Shown here piece after piece: positions 24,230 through 33,165 of a DNA stretch of 64,000 nucleotides. The first letter of the stretch is position 1. Every line of letters begins with the position of its first letter. The notes beneath the pieces are model-generated. The model was given only the letters and a program-made list of their open reading frames with translations, was not told the DNA's origin and did no database searches. The DNA is from Streptomyces odontomachi (lineage in GTDB: Bacteria > Actinomycetota > Actinomycetes > Streptomycetales > Streptomycetaceae): NCBI RefSeq assembly GCF_024435355.1, contig NZ_JAMJWG010000009.1, positions 186,001 to 250,000 on the forward strand, in the 5' to 3' direction. The translations under genes were made by a program, and so were the position numbers.

Positions 24230-27034
24230 ATGGCGGATGCCCGAGCCGACCAGGCGGCGCGGACCGACGTCCGGCCCGGTGGGACGACCGGCCCGGCCGG
24301 CCGGACGGCCGAGCCGGCACACGGGGCGGCCGACCCGGACGGTGCGGCGGCCGAACGGCAGCGTGCCGCGGTCGTCGAGGCGGCGCTCGGCACGCTCGGA
24401 CTCGACGCCAAGACCCGGCTGCTCGCCGGGCAGAACATGTGGTCGCTGCCCGCGCTCCCCGAGATCGGCCTCGGTTCGCTGGTGATGTCGGACGGCCCGA
24501 TCGGTGTGCGGGGCGTGCGGTGGACCGCGGCCGACCCGTCCGTCGCCCTGCCCTCGCCGACCGCGCTCGCCGCCTCCTTCGACCCGGACCTGGCCCGCCG
24601 CGCCGGCACCCTGCTCGCCCAGGAGGCCCGCCGCAAGGGCGTGCACGTCCTGCTCGCGCCGACCGTCAACCTGCACCGCTCGCCGCGCGGCGGCCGGCAC
24701 TTCGAGACCTACAGCGAGGACCCGTACCTGACGGGCGCGATCGGCACGGGCTACGTGCGAGGCGTGCAGTCCGGCGGCGTCGGCACCACGGTCAAGCACT
24801 TCGTGGCCAACGACGCCGAGACCGACCGCTTCACCGTCGACAACATCGTCTCGCCACGCACCCTGCGCGAGCTGTACCTGGCCCCGTTCGAGGCGATCGT
24901 CAAGGACGCCAGCCCCTGGGGCGTGATGACCGCCTACAACACCGTCAACGGCATCACCATGACCGAGCACGCCCCCCTCGTGGAGGGCGTGCTGCGCGGC
25001 GAGTGGGGCTTCGACGGCATCAACGTCTCGGACTGGACGGCGGCCCGCTCGACCGTCGGCACCATCAACGGCGGCCTCGACCTCGCCATGCCCGGACCCA
25101 CGACCGTCTTCGGGGCGGCGCTCGCCGCCGCGGTGCGCTCCGGGCAGGTCGAAGAGGCCACCGTGGACCGCGCGGTGCGCCGGGTGCTGATGCTCGCCGC
25201 GCGCGTCGGCATCCTCCGGGGCGCCGAGCCGGTGGTGCCCGCCGCCGCCCTGCCCGCCGAGGTCGACGGCCCGGCACTGGCCCGCGAGATCGCCCGCTGC
25301 GGCTTCGTCCTGGTACGCAACGAGCCGGTGCCGGGCGGGTCGGTGGGCGACGCTCCGGCGCGTGGCGCGGCGGATTCCGGGACCGCGGACGCCGAGGCCG
25401 AGCCCGCGGGCGCGTGGCCCGTGCCCGGCTGGACCGCGGGCGACATGGGCGACGGTGCCGGACCGGGGGCTTCCGCGGGGCAGGAGGGGGCCTCGCGGGA
25501 GCCCGGGGCGCGCCCGGTGCTGCCGCTCGACCCGGCCCGCATCGGCACCCTCGCGCTGATCGGTGCCGCGGCGCGCGACGCCCGGGTGCTCGGCGGCGGC
25601 TCCGCCACCGTCTTCCCCGACCATGTCGTCTCGCCGCTCGACGGCCTCACCGACGCGCTGCCCGAGTCCACCGTCACCTGGGCGCTGGGCGCCGACCTCA
25701 GCGAGGAACTCTCGCCCGCCGACCAGGGCTTCGAGCTGCGTGCCGTCTGCCGTGACGCGTCCGGCACGGTACTCGGCACCGCACCGCTGCCCACCGGCCA
25801 GATCCAGTGGATCGGTGACGACCTGCCCGACGGCGTCACCCACGAGACCCTGCACAGCATCGAGATCACCGGCACCTTCACCCCGCGCGAGAGCGGCGCG
25901 CACGCCCTGGGCACCCGCGGCCTCGGCGACTTCGTGCTGAGCGTCGGCGGCGCGGCCGTCTACCGGGGCGCGCAGGAGATGGGCGAGGTGTCGGACCCGT
26001 TCGAGGCGTTCTTCGGCGAGCCGCTGGAGCGGGCCGGCGTCACGCTCACCGCCGGCGAGCCGGTGCAGGTCTCCCTGCTGAACACGCTCGACCCGCAGTA
26101 CGCCCCGCCGCTGCCCGGCGTCGTCTTCTCCCTGGTGCACCTGCCGCCGCGGCACGACCCCGACGAGCTGATCGCCGAGGCCGCCGCGGCGGCGCGCGAC
26201 GCGGACGCCGCCGTGGTGGTCGTCGCCACCACGGAGCGCGTCGAGTCCGAGGGCTTCGACCGCCCCGACCTGGCGCTGCCCGGCCGGCAGGACGAACTGG
26301 TACGCGCGGTCGCCGCCGCCAACCCGCGCACCATCGTCGTCGTCAACGCCGGCTCCCCCGTGGAGCTGCCCTGGCGCGACGAGGTCGCCGCGGTCCTGCT
26401 CAGCTGGTTCCCCGGCCAGGAGGGCGGCGCGGCCCTGGCCGACGTGCTGCTCGGCGCCGCGGAACCGGGCGGCCGGCTGCCCACCACCTGGGGCGCGCTG
26501 CGCGACGCACCGGTGACGGAGGTGACGCCCACCGACGGCACGTTGCACTACTCCGAGGGCGTGTTCATCGGCTACCGCGCCTGGCAGCGTGCCGGACGCA
26601 CCCCCGTCTACCCCTTCGGACACGGCCTCGGGTACACCGACTGGACGTACGAGTCGCTCGACGTCACGGACACCGCGGCGACGGTACGGCTGCGCAACAC
26701 CGGCACGCGTACCGGTCGCGAGGTCGTACAGGTCTACGCGGGCCCGGCTGACCGGACCGGGCAGGACGGGCAGGACGGGCAGGGCGGTCCGGGTGGCCTT
26801 CCCGGTGCCGCGGGGGGCGTGGACGCCGAGCGTCCGGCCCGTGTGCTGGCCGGATTCGCCGGGGTGACGGCCCAGCCGGGGGAGTGCGTCGAGGTGGTCG
26901 TCGCGCTGCACCCCCGGGTCTTCCAGGTCTGGGACGAGAGCGCCACCACATGGGCCCCGGTACCGGGCCCCTACACCATCGAAGCGGGCCGCTCCTCCGC
27001 CGACCTGCGGCTGAGGACCGTCACCGAGCGCTGA
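24230..27034 (+). CDS. Glycoside hydrolase family 3 beta-glycosidase with PA14-like insert
   Basis: A 934-aa cytoplasmic exo-glycosidase; no signal peptide is visible. The order is an N-terminal GH3 barrel with the VKHF motif and the nucleophile region GINVSDWTA, then the second GH3 domain (TLALIGAAA...), an inserted PA14-like carbohydrate-binding region with TGTFTPRESGAHAL and LGTRGLGDF, the GH3 C-terminal part with ATTERVESEGFDR and LLSWFPGQEGG, and a fibronectin-III-like domain at the end. About 55 low-complexity residues sit between VLVRNE and VLPLDPARI, where relatives continue directly. ATG 24230 has AGGAGG 6 nt upstream. It likely degrades beta-gluco- or beta-xylo-oligosaccharides, or glycosides, taken up by the cell. 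Confidence 0.93.
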   Translation: MADARADQAARTDVRPGGTTGPAGRTAEPAHGAADPDGAAAERQRAAVVEAALGTLGLDAKTRLLAGQNMWSLPALPEIGLGSLVMSDGPIGVRGVRWTAADPSVALPSPTALAASFDPDLARRAGTLLAQEARRKGVHVLLAPTVNLHRSPRGGRHFETYSEDPYLTGAIGTGYVRGVQSGGVGTTVKHFVANDAETDRFTVDNIVSPRTLRELYLAPFEAIVKDASPWGVMTAYNTVNGITMTEHAPLVEGVLRGEWGFDGINVSDWTAARSTVGTINGGLDLAMPGPTTVFGAALAAAVRSGQVEEATVDRAVRRVLMLAARVGILRGAEPVVPAAALPAEVDGPALAREIARCGFVLVRNEPVPGGSVGDAPARGAADSGTADAEAEPAGAWPVPGWTAGDMGDGAGPGASAGQEGASREPGARPVLPLDPARIGTLALIGAAARDARVLGGGSATVFPDHVVSPLDGLTDALPESTVTWALGADLSEELSPADQGFELRAVCRDASGTVLGTAPLPTGQIQWIGDDLPDGVTHETLHSIEITGTFTPRESGAHALGTRGLGDFVLSVGGAAVYRGAQEMGEVSDPFEAFFGEPLERAGVTLTAGEPVQVSLLNTLDPQYAPPLPGVVFSLVHLPPRHDPDELIAEAAAAARDADAAVVVVATTERVESEGFDRPDLALPGRQDELVRAVAAANPRTIVVVNAGSPVELPWRDEVAAVLLSWFPGQEGGAALADVLLGAAEPGGRLPTTWGALRDAPVTEVTPTDGTLHYSEGVFIGYRAWQRAGRTPVYPFGHGLGYTDWTYESLDVTDTAATVRLRNTGTRTGREVVQVYAGPADRTGQDGQDGQGGPGGLPGAAGGVDAERPARVLAGFAGVTAQPGECVEVVVALHPRVFQVWDESATTWAPVPGPYTIEAGRSSADLRLRTVTER

Positions 27035-27239
27035 CGGGCGGCCGGTGCGGCGCGGCCCGCCGACCGGCCCACGCCGTCGGCGGGCGGCGAAACCGCGCCC
27101 GGCACGGAGCCGTTGCGGACCCGGGAAAACCGGCCCGCAACAGCTTCGTGCCGGATCCTGCGCGAACTCGTCCCGCCCCGGCACCTTGTGGCAGACTCCC
27201 GGCCCAAGGCAGACCAGGCCGGGAGTTCGGGGGAAGGCC

Positions 27240-28217
27240 ATGTATCCAGGTCAGCAGGGGCAGCCGGGGCCACAGGGACAGCCGGGGCCACAAGGGCAGC
27301 CGGGCCCCTACCAGGGTCCGTATCCGCAGGGCCCCTACCAGGGCGGGCAGCCGTACCCGCCCCAGCAGGGCGCGCCCTACCCGCCGCCGTACCAGGGCCC
27401 CGGGGCGCCCGGCCCCTACCCGCCGCAGGGCGGGCCCTACTCGCCGCACGGTGCGCCCTACCCGCCCCAGCAGCAGTACCCGCAGCAGTACCCGCCTCAG
27501 CAACCGCAGCCGCAGTCGATCGGCCGGGTCGGCGAGGGGGAGATGCGGCTCGACCCGAATCTGACGGCGCAGCAGCGCACCCTGGTCATCGAGATCCAGA
27601 AACGGGTCAAGGTCTACGTCATCGGCTACTTCTTCGGTGTCATGCTCACCGCGGGCGGCATCCACTACGGCATCACCGAGAACGTGAAGGGCTTCGCGGC
27701 GGCCGCCGTGGGCGTGGTCGGCCTGGTCGTCGGCACCCTCTTCCACAAGAAGGCCAGGGCCCTGAAGGAGCAGCTGCGGCAGGTCATGCCGGACGCCTGG
27801 CGGTCACCGGCGGCCCATCTGCTCAGCGCCCGCCGCGCCGCCACCTGGGCCGCGTACCTGAACGGTCTGCTGACCCTGCTCTCCCTCGGCGCCACCGGCT
27901 ATCTGCTGTACATGGGCGCGGACTGGGGCGCGTACGGCAACTCCTTCGGCTTCGCCGCGCTGGTGACCGCCGCCGGCATCCCGCTGTCCATGGCGCTCGC
28001 CGCCGGCTCCACCATCCCGCAGCTGCTCAAGGTCGTCCCGGCGGGCGCCCGGGTCGGCCAGGCGCTGTACTCGGTGATCATGGCCCTGGGAGCGACCATC
28101 GCCATCAAGGGCGACGGGACACCCCAGGTGGTCGGCGCCGTGGTCGGCGTGCTGTGCCTGGGCGCCGTGACCCTGCTCGGCAAGTTCGTCAAGCAGATGC
28201 GCGGCGAGACGAGCTGA
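27240..28217 (+). CDS. Multispan membrane protein with collagen-like Pro/Gly/Gln-rich N-terminus
   Basis: A 325-aa protein of unknown function. Residues 1-95 are a low-complexity region built of GQPGPQ, YQGPYPQ and PYPPQQ units. A short linker (IGRVGEGEMRLDPNL) follows, then about six hydrophobic segments between residues 120 and 318. The segments between spans contain KKARALKEQLRQVM, a basic amphipathic stretch. ATG 27240 follows a GGGGGAAGG ribosome site. Proline/glutamine-rich tails of this kind are frequent on streptomycete membrane proteins and may mediate clustering. No enzymatic motif is visible. Confidence 0.78.
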   Translation: MYPGQQGQPGPQGQPGPQGQPGPYQGPYPQGPYQGGQPYPPQQGAPYPPPYQGPGAPGPYPPQGGPYSPHGAPYPPQQQYPQQYPPQQPQPQSIGRVGEGEMRLDPNLTAQQRTLVIEIQKRVKVYVIGYFFGVMLTAGGIHYGITENVKGFAAAAVGVVGLVVGTLFHKKARALKEQLRQVMPDAWRSPAAHLLSARRAATWAAYLNGLLTLLSLGATGYLLYMGADWGAYGNSFGFAALVTAAGIPLSMALAAGSTIPQLLKVVPAGARVGQALYSVIMALGATIAIKGDGTPQVVGAVVGVLCLGAVTLLGKFVKQMRGETS

Positions 28218-28230
28218 CCTCCGGCCGCGC

Positions 28231-29214
28231 CTACCGCACCGAGAAGCCGTACACCGTGCGCGAGGAGAACACCTCGCCCGGGCGCAGGACGGTGCTCGGG
28301 AACTGCGGGTGGTTCGGCGAGTCGGGGAAGTGCTGGGTCTCCAGGGCGGTGCCCGCGCACGGTCCGTACGGGCCGTCCCCCAGGTAGTCGCCGGTGTACA
28401 GCTGGAGGCCCGGCTCGGTGGTGGCCACCGTCAGCACCCGGCCGGACGTCGGATCGTGCAGCTCCGCCACTTCCTCCGCATCCGCGGTGCGGCCCTTGTC
28501 CAACACGTAGTTGTGGTCGTACCCGGTGCCGGTCTTGCGTGGTTCGCGGAAGTCGAAACGGGTGTCGGCGACGGGGGTGAAGGCGCCGGTGGGAATGCGC
28601 TCGGCGTCGACCGGGGTGATGCGCGAAGCGGCGATCCGCAGCTCGTGGCCGCTCGCGGTGCCGGAGTCGGCGCCGCTCAGGTTCCAGTACGAGTGGTTGG
28701 TCGGGTTCAGCACGGTCGGGGCGTCGGTGACGGCTTCGTAGGCGAGGGACAGCGCCCCCGACGCGTCGAGCGTGAAGGTCGCCGAGATCTCCACGCGGCC
28801 CGGGAAGCCCTCCTCGCCGTGCGGGCTCACCCGGGACAGGCGCACCCCGTCCGGCACCGGCTCGGCGTCCCAGACGTGCTTGTCGAAACCGCCGTCGCCG
28901 CCGTGCAGGAGATTGCGCCCCTCGTTGGGGGTCAGGTGGTGGACCCGGTCGTCCAGGGGGAAGCGGGCCTGCCCGATGCGGTTGGCGTACCGGCCCACCA
29001 GCGCGCCGAAATACGGTGAGGGGTGCTCCAGATAGTCGTCGAGGGTGTCGAAGCCGAGCGTGATCTCGGCGGTGTCACCCTCCCGGCCCGGGACACGCAC
29101 CGACTGCACGATGCCGCCGTACGTCAGGACGCACACCTGCACCCCGGCGCGCCGCAGGATCCAGCGGTGTACGGGCGTGCCGTCGGGCAGCGCACCGAAA
29201 GGTTGAGTCTCCAT
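28231..29214 (-). CDS. galM: Aldose 1-epimerase (galactose mutarotase)
   Basis: Interconverts alpha and beta anomers of aldoses. The 327-aa protein has the family motifs GRYANRI, NPTNHSYWNL (catalytic His) and LETQHFPDSPNH (second His/Glu region), with normal length for GalM. It has no signal peptide. It is convergent with the preceding membrane-protein gene, with only 13 bp between the stop codons. It is not linked to a leloir operon here, so it probably serves general sugar metabolism. Confidence 0.95.
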   Translation of the reverse strand: METQPFGALPDGTPVHRWILRRAGVQVCVLTYGGIVQSVRVPGREGDTAEITLGFDTLDDYLEHPSPYFGALVGRYANRIGQARFPLDDRVHHLTPNEGRNLLHGGDGGFDKHVWDAEPVPDGVRLSRVSPHGEEGFPGRVEISATFTLDASGALSLAYEAVTDAPTVLNPTNHSYWNLSGADSGTASGHELRIAASRITPVDAERIPTGAFTPVADTRFDFREPRKTGTGYDHNYVLDKGRTADAEEVAELHDPTSGRVLTVATTEPGLQLYTGDYLGDGPYGPCAGTALETQHFPDSPNHPQFPSTVLRPGEVFSSRTVYGFSVR

Positions 29215-29256
29215 GATCGAAACTTTACGCGGAAACGATGCGCCTCAGGAGACCGC

Positions 29257-30153
29257 CTAGTCGGTGGTCACCTTGCGGTAGGCGATTTCGGCCAGCCGGG
29301 ACTGGCCGTCGCGGCTGGGGTGGAACCAGTCCCAATGGCTCAACTGCGCGGTGCTGAACCGGTAGTCGAAGACCGCGTCGTCGTCGAACCGGCACAGCGC
29401 GTCCGTCGCGCAGACCTCCTTGAGTACCTTGTTGTAGGCCACCACCCGGGACTGCACCTTGTCCCGCCGCTCGTTCGCCGCGGTGTTCCTGGCGTCGGCG
29501 TCCGCCAGCATCGACGGGCAGATGCCACCCAGCTTCCAGATCTGCTTGCCGAGCGGGCTGGTGCGTCCCTGGGACCACAGCCGCTTCAGGTTCGGCACGC
29601 TCGCCACGTACACCTCCGTCTTCGGCAGCGTCTCGCGCAGCGTGTCCAGCGACTTCTCGAAGCCCGCCCGGAACTCCTCCACCGACGTCATCTGGCTGGT
29701 CGAGTCACGGCAGGCGTCATTGGCGCCGATCATCACCGTCACCAGCTCCGGGCGGTGCTTGGCCGCCTTGCGGAGCTGACCGGGCAGATCCTCGATACGG
29801 GCGCCCGTGACGGCGTCGTTCCAGCTGTGGTCGGCGGCCCGCCGGCCCAGGAGCCGCACGGCGAGGCTGTGCACGTCGCTGTCCGAACCGGTCGACCAGG
29901 ACACCTTGGGACAGTCGGCCAGGGCCGAGCACGCGTCGAAGCCCCGCGTTATGGAGTCGCCCACGGCGGCCACCGAGCGCGGGGTGGTGTCCCACCGCAC
30001 CGTCGGCTTCGGCGCCGGCTTCCCCGACGCCGAGGCGTTGCGCGGCTCGGGGGCCCCGTGCACCGCGGCGTCGCAGGCGGTGAGTGTGACGGCGCCGAGC
30101 ACCGCCGCCGCCACGGCGGTGACGGTGGCGGTCTGGCGGCGGCAGGTGCGCAT
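29257..30153 (-). CDS. SGNH/GDSL hydrolase-family lipoprotein
   Basis: An exported esterase/lipase-like protein of about 298 aa. The N-terminus is basic, then hydrophobic, and ends in the lipobox LTAC, so it should be lipid-anchored. The SGNH blocks are visible: GDSIT (nucleophile Ser), GARIED (block II Gly), GANDACRD (block III Asn) and WDWFHPS (block V Asp and His). ATG 30153 is chosen because a lipoprotein signal starts right there and AGGGGG lies about 9 nt upstream. The longer frame to 30285 is unsupported. The substrate is unknown; relatives act on acetylated glycans or short esters. Confidence 0.88.
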   Translation of the reverse strand: MRTCRRQTATVTAVAAAVLGAVTLTACDAAVHGAPEPRNASASGKPAPKPTVRWDTTPRSVAAVGDSITRGFDACSALADCPKVSWSTGSDSDVHSLAVRLLGRRAADHSWNDAVTGARIEDLPGQLRKAAKHRPELVTVMIGANDACRDSTSQMTSVEEFRAGFEKSLDTLRETLPKTEVYVASVPNLKRLWSQGRTSPLGKQIWKLGGICPSMLADADARNTAANERRDKVQSRVVAYNKVLKEVCATDALCRFDDDAVFDYRFSTAQLSHWDWFHPSRDGQSRLAEIAYRKVTTD

Positions 30154-30682
30154 CCCCGGGTCCCCCTGTGGTCTCACGGTCCATGGGCGCCGGCGGACGC
30201 CCATCGTCGATCCGGCGGCCGGACGGCTGCGGTGGCCGGCCGCGCCCCGTTCATCATGTCCGCGAGCATGCACGGGAGATGTCATGGTCCTGTCTGGTTC
30301 TGGTACGGGTCTCTTCCGCGTCTCTTCCGGGTGTCATCCGGGCGCCTTTCGGACCTCTTTCGGGTGCCTTGAAGGTCATGTCGTGTGCCCTACCGTCCGC
30401 TCCGTACAGGCAAGGCGTCCCTGCGAGTGAAACGGTGGCGTTTTGGCCCCACGGGACGGACAGTACGTCACACTCCTTGCCCCGCCGCACGGTAGCCTCG
30501 GCCCCGTGGCAGCCGGGTCACCATGGGACGGCGGCGACAGGCCGCCGGCCGACCCGTGGCAGTCCGCTGGTGCAGTTCCGCTAAATTACATCACGTCACA
30601 TCTGTCCCTTTTGAGGAATATTGCTCGGCACAGGCGCGAGGCCGTCGGCACAGGCACCCCGCGTCCCACCCTGGAGGTCCCG
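30154..30682. other. Intergenic region between SGNH hydrolase and DUF3145-like gene
   Basis: 529 bases with no convincing gene. The motif ACGTCACA occurs twice (30465-30472 and 30593-30600), the second copy inside the AT-rich stretch that probably contains the promoter of the following plus-strand gene. The stretch 30290-30385 is pyrimidine-rich with repeated TCTTTCCG-like words. Confidence 0.5.
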
Positions 30683-31177
30683 GTGACGACTCGTGGAGTT
30701 CTGTACGTGCACTCGGCACCACGCGCGCTGTGCCCGCACGTCGAATGGGCGGTCGCGGGCGTGCTCGGTACCCGCGTCAACCTCGACTGGATCCGCCAGC
30801 CGGCGGCCCCCGGCACCTGGCGCAGCGAATTCTCCTGGCAGGGCGAGGTGGGCACCGCCTCCAAGCTGGCGTCGGCGCTGCGGGGTTGGCATCTGCTGCG
30901 CTTCGAGGTGACCGCGGAGCCGTGCGCCACCGCCGAAGGCGAGCGCTACAGCGCCACGCCCGACCTCGGTATCTTCCACGCCGTCACCGGCATCCACGGC
31001 GACATCCTGATCCCCGAGGACCGCCTGCGCGCTGCGCTGGCCCGGGCGCAGCGCGAGGAGGCCGACCTCCAGGCGGAGATCGCCAAGCTCCTCGGCAAGC
31101 CGTGGGACGACGAACTGGAACCTTTCCGCTATGCGGGTGAAGGTGCGCCGGTTCGTTGGTTGCACCAAGTGGTCTGA
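30683..31177 (+). CDS. DUF3145-family protein
   Basis: A 164-aa soluble protein. The start TTRGVLYVHSAPRALCPHVEWAVAG and the body (LDWIRQPAAPGTWRSEFSW, GWHLLRFEVTAEP) match, from memory, the actinobacterial DUF3145 family of unknown function found near fatty-acid-synthase genes. No catalytic motif is evident. GTG 30683 has GGAGG 5 nt upstream, and the frame upstream of it is not needed. It is convergent with fabF, with the long inverted repeat at 31204-31372 between them. Confidence 0.78.
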   Translation: MTTRGVLYVHSAPRALCPHVEWAVAGVLGTRVNLDWIRQPAAPGTWRSEFSWQGEVGTASKLASALRGWHLLRFEVTAEPCATAEGERYSATPDLGIFHAVTGIHGDILIPEDRLRAALARAQREEADLQAEIAKLLGKPWDDELEPFRYAGEGAPVRWLHQVV

Positions 31178-31203
31178 GGGCCCCCGGTGCGCTCCCCGGC
31201 GGG

Positions 31204-31372
31204 GTCACGCACGGCGTCCCTAAAGGGGCGCGGGGAACTGCGCGACCAGCCTCGACGAGACCGTCGGGTCGTCACCGTCCCGAAGGGGCTGTTTCCGTCG
31301 TGTCCGGACCACCGGCCGGTGGTGGGTTGCGCGCGCAGTTCCCCGCGCCCCTTTAGGGACGCCGTGCGTGAC
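31204..31372. repeat. Long inverted repeat with 41-bp perfect arms
   Basis: The arm at 31204-31244 (begins GTCACGCACGGC, ends AACTGCGCG) is the exact reverse complement of 31332-31372, with an 87-bp centre. The core word GGGGCGCGGGGAACTGCGCG is a dispersed intergenic repeat in streptomycetes as I recall it. The same word and centre sequence recur in the array at 38.2-38.7 kb. It lies between the convergent DUF3145-like and fabF genes, where it can act as a bidirectional terminator. Confidence 0.93.
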
Positions 31373-31437
31373 GTGGGCGCAGGGGCGCTCTGCCAAGGGG
31401 CCGTGCCCCTCACCGTGCGCACCGTCGACGCGCAGCG

Positions 31438-32709
31438 TCAGGCGGTGTGGCGGAACGCCAGGACCACGTTGTGGCCGCCGAAGCCGAAAGAGTCGTTCAG
31501 GGCGACGACCGAGCCCTGTCGCGGCAGCTCCCGCGGCTCGTTGCAGACCACGTCCGCCACCGTCGCCTCCGGGTCGAGCTCGGTGACGTTGATGGTCGGC
31601 GGAGCCACCCGGTTCCGCAGCGCGAGGATCGCCGCCACCGACTCGATGCCGCCCGCACCGCCGAGCAGGTGGCCGGTCATCGACTTCGTCGAGGCGACCG
31701 CCATGTGGTCGGCGTGGTCGCCGAACACCTTCCGCAGCGCCTTGAGCTCGGCGATGTCGCCGGCCGGCGTCGACGTGGCATGCGCATTGACGTGCACGAT
31801 CTCGGCGAGGTCGAGGCCGGTGTTCTGGACCAGGTTCTGTAGCGCGTGCGCGATTCCGTTGCCGCTCGGGTCGGGCTGCACGATGTCATGGCTGTCGGCG
31901 GAGATGCCCTGGCCGAGCGCCTCCGCGTAGACCCGCGCCCCGCGCGCCTTGGCGTGCTCCTCGGACTCCAGGATCACCACGCCCGCGCCCTCGCCGAGCA
32001 CGAACCCGTTGCGGTTCACGTCGAAGGGGCGTGACGCACCCTGCGGGTCGTCGTTGTTCTTGGACATCGCCATCATGTTGCCGAACGCGGCGATCGGCAG
32101 CGGGTGGATGGCCGCCTCGGTGCCGCCGGCGACGACCACCTCGGCACGTCCGGTGCGGATCATCTCGATGCCGTAGCCGATCGCCTCCGCACCGGACGCA
32201 CACGCCGAGACCGGGGTGTGCACACCGGCCCTGGCGTTCACGGACAGGCCGACGTTGGCGGACGGGCCGTTCGGCATCAGCATCGGGACGGTGTGCGGGG
32301 AGACCCGGCGCACGCCCTTCTCGCGCAGGATGTCGTACTGGCCGAGCAGGGTCGTCACCCCGCCGATGCCGGAGGCGATGACCGTGCCGACCCGATCCGG
32401 GTCGACCGTTCCGTCCTCGCCCGCCTTGCCGGTGAAACCGGCGTCCGACCAGGCCTGCTGGGCCGCGACCAGCGCGAACTGCGCCGAGCGGTCCAGCCGG
32501 CGTGCCTGCGTGCGGGGAATGATCTCCCCGGGCTCCACGGCGATCTGAGCAGCGATGCGGACCGGCATGTCGGTGGCCCACTCCTGCTGGAGGTGGCTGA
32601 CGCCGGACCGGCCGGCGATGAGGCCTTCCCAGGTGGAAGCCGCGTCGCCACCCAGCGGTGTGGTTGCGCCGATACCGGTGACGACCACGGTGCGCTTGGT
32701 CGAGTTCAC
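31438..32709 (-). CDS. fabF: 3-oxoacyl-ACP synthase II (KAS II)
   Basis: Condenses malonyl-ACP with acyl-ACP in type II fatty acid synthesis. The protein is 423 aa from GTG 32709. The Cys-His-His triad is visible: SACASGAEAIG, VNAHATSTPAGD and MTGHLLGGAGG. The C-terminal NDSFGFGGHN is also typical. It is the last gene of the fabD-fabH-acpP-fabF operon. In Streptomyces this operon is essential and supplies all fatty acids. A longer frame to 32760 enters the acpP-fabF spacer and is rejected. A hairpin lies in that spacer. Confidence 0.97.
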   Translation of the reverse strand: MNSTKRTVVVTGIGATTPLGGDAASTWEGLIAGRSGVSHLQQEWATDMPVRIAAQIAVEPGEIIPRTQARRLDRSAQFALVAAQQAWSDAGFTGKAGEDGTVDPDRVGTVIASGIGGVTTLLGQYDILREKGVRRVSPHTVPMLMPNGPSANVGLSVNARAGVHTPVSACASGAEAIGYGIEMIRTGRAEVVVAGGTEAAIHPLPIAAFGNMMAMSKNNDDPQGASRPFDVNRNGFVLGEGAGVVILESEEHAKARGARVYAEALGQGISADSHDIVQPDPSGNGIAHALQNLVQNTGLDLAEIVHVNAHATSTPAGDIAELKALRKVFGDHADHMAVASTKSMTGHLLGGAGGIESVAAILALRNRVAPPTINVTELDPEATVADVVCNEPRELPRQGSVVALNDSFGFGGHNVVLAFRHTA

Positions 32710-32754
32710 AGGAATTCTCTCTTCGCGATTCGAGGGATGCGAGGGATATGGCGG

Positions 32755-32772
32755 CGCCACCGCCGGGTGGCG
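32755..32772 (-). terminator. Hairpin between acpP and fabF
   Basis: CGCCACC (32755-32761) and GGTGGCG (32766-32772) form a perfect 7-bp stem with a 4-base loop, 25 bp after the acpP stop and 46 bp before the fabF start. No T-run follows. It could protect acpP mRNA from 3' decay or reduce read-through into fabF, which would favour the excess of carrier protein that cells need. Confidence 0.45.
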
Positions 32773-32796
32773 GCAGGCACAGGCGTCAAGCCCGAT

Positions 32797-33045
32797 TCAG
32801 GACTGGTGCTTGAGGATGTACTCGGTGGCGTCGCCGACGGTCTTGAGGTTCTTGACGTCGTCGTCCGGGATCTTGACGTCGAAACGCTCCTCCGCGGCGA
32901 CGACGACCTCGACCATGGACAGCGAGTCGACATCCAGGTCATCGGTGAAGGACTTGTCCAGTTCGACGTCCTCGACCGGGATGCCCGCGATCTCGTTCAC
33001 GATCTCGGCAAGACCGGAGACGATCTCTTCCTGAGTGGCGGCCAT
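32797..33045 (-). CDS. acpP: Acyl carrier protein
   Basis: An 82-aa acidic carrier protein of fatty acid synthesis. The 4'-phosphopantetheine attachment serine is in the canonical motif DVDSLSMVEV. ATG 33045 has a GGAGCG ribosome site upstream. It lies third in the fab operon between fabH and fabF. It is flanked on both sides by short hairpins. Confidence 0.97.
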   Translation of the reverse strand: MAATQEEIVSGLAEIVNEIAGIPVEDVELDKSFTDDLDVDSLSMVEVVVAAEERFDVKIPDDDVKNLKTVGDATEYILKHQS

Positions 33046-33085
33046 GTTCGGCGCTCCTTCGATGTGTATCCAAAAGGGGGTGCGA

Positions 33086-33116
33086 CTCCCGCAGGAAAGC
33101 TCGCTCCACGCGGGAG
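33086..33116 (-). terminator. Hairpin between fabH and acpP
   Basis: CTCCCGC (33086-33092) and GCGGGAG (33110-33116) form a perfect 7-bp stem with a 17-base loop in the 120-bp spacer before acpP. The neighbouring AT-richer stretch could hold an internal promoter. Together with the hairpin after acpP this would isolate acpP mRNA. This is inference. Confidence 0.38.
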
Positions 33117-33165
33117 GTTCGGACCGCTTCGCAGACGATGTCGCCGCGAAAGATCCTTTTGTTGC

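Noticed and set aside
24053..27241. Open frame of 1062 codons opposite the GH3 gene
   Set aside because: Antisense shadow of the GH3 gene; no motif, no ribosome site and a skewed Gly/Arg/Val composition.
31204..31372. Could the inverted repeat be the ends of an insertion sequence?
   Set aside because: Only 87 bp lie between the arms, with no coding sequence, so it is not an autonomous element.
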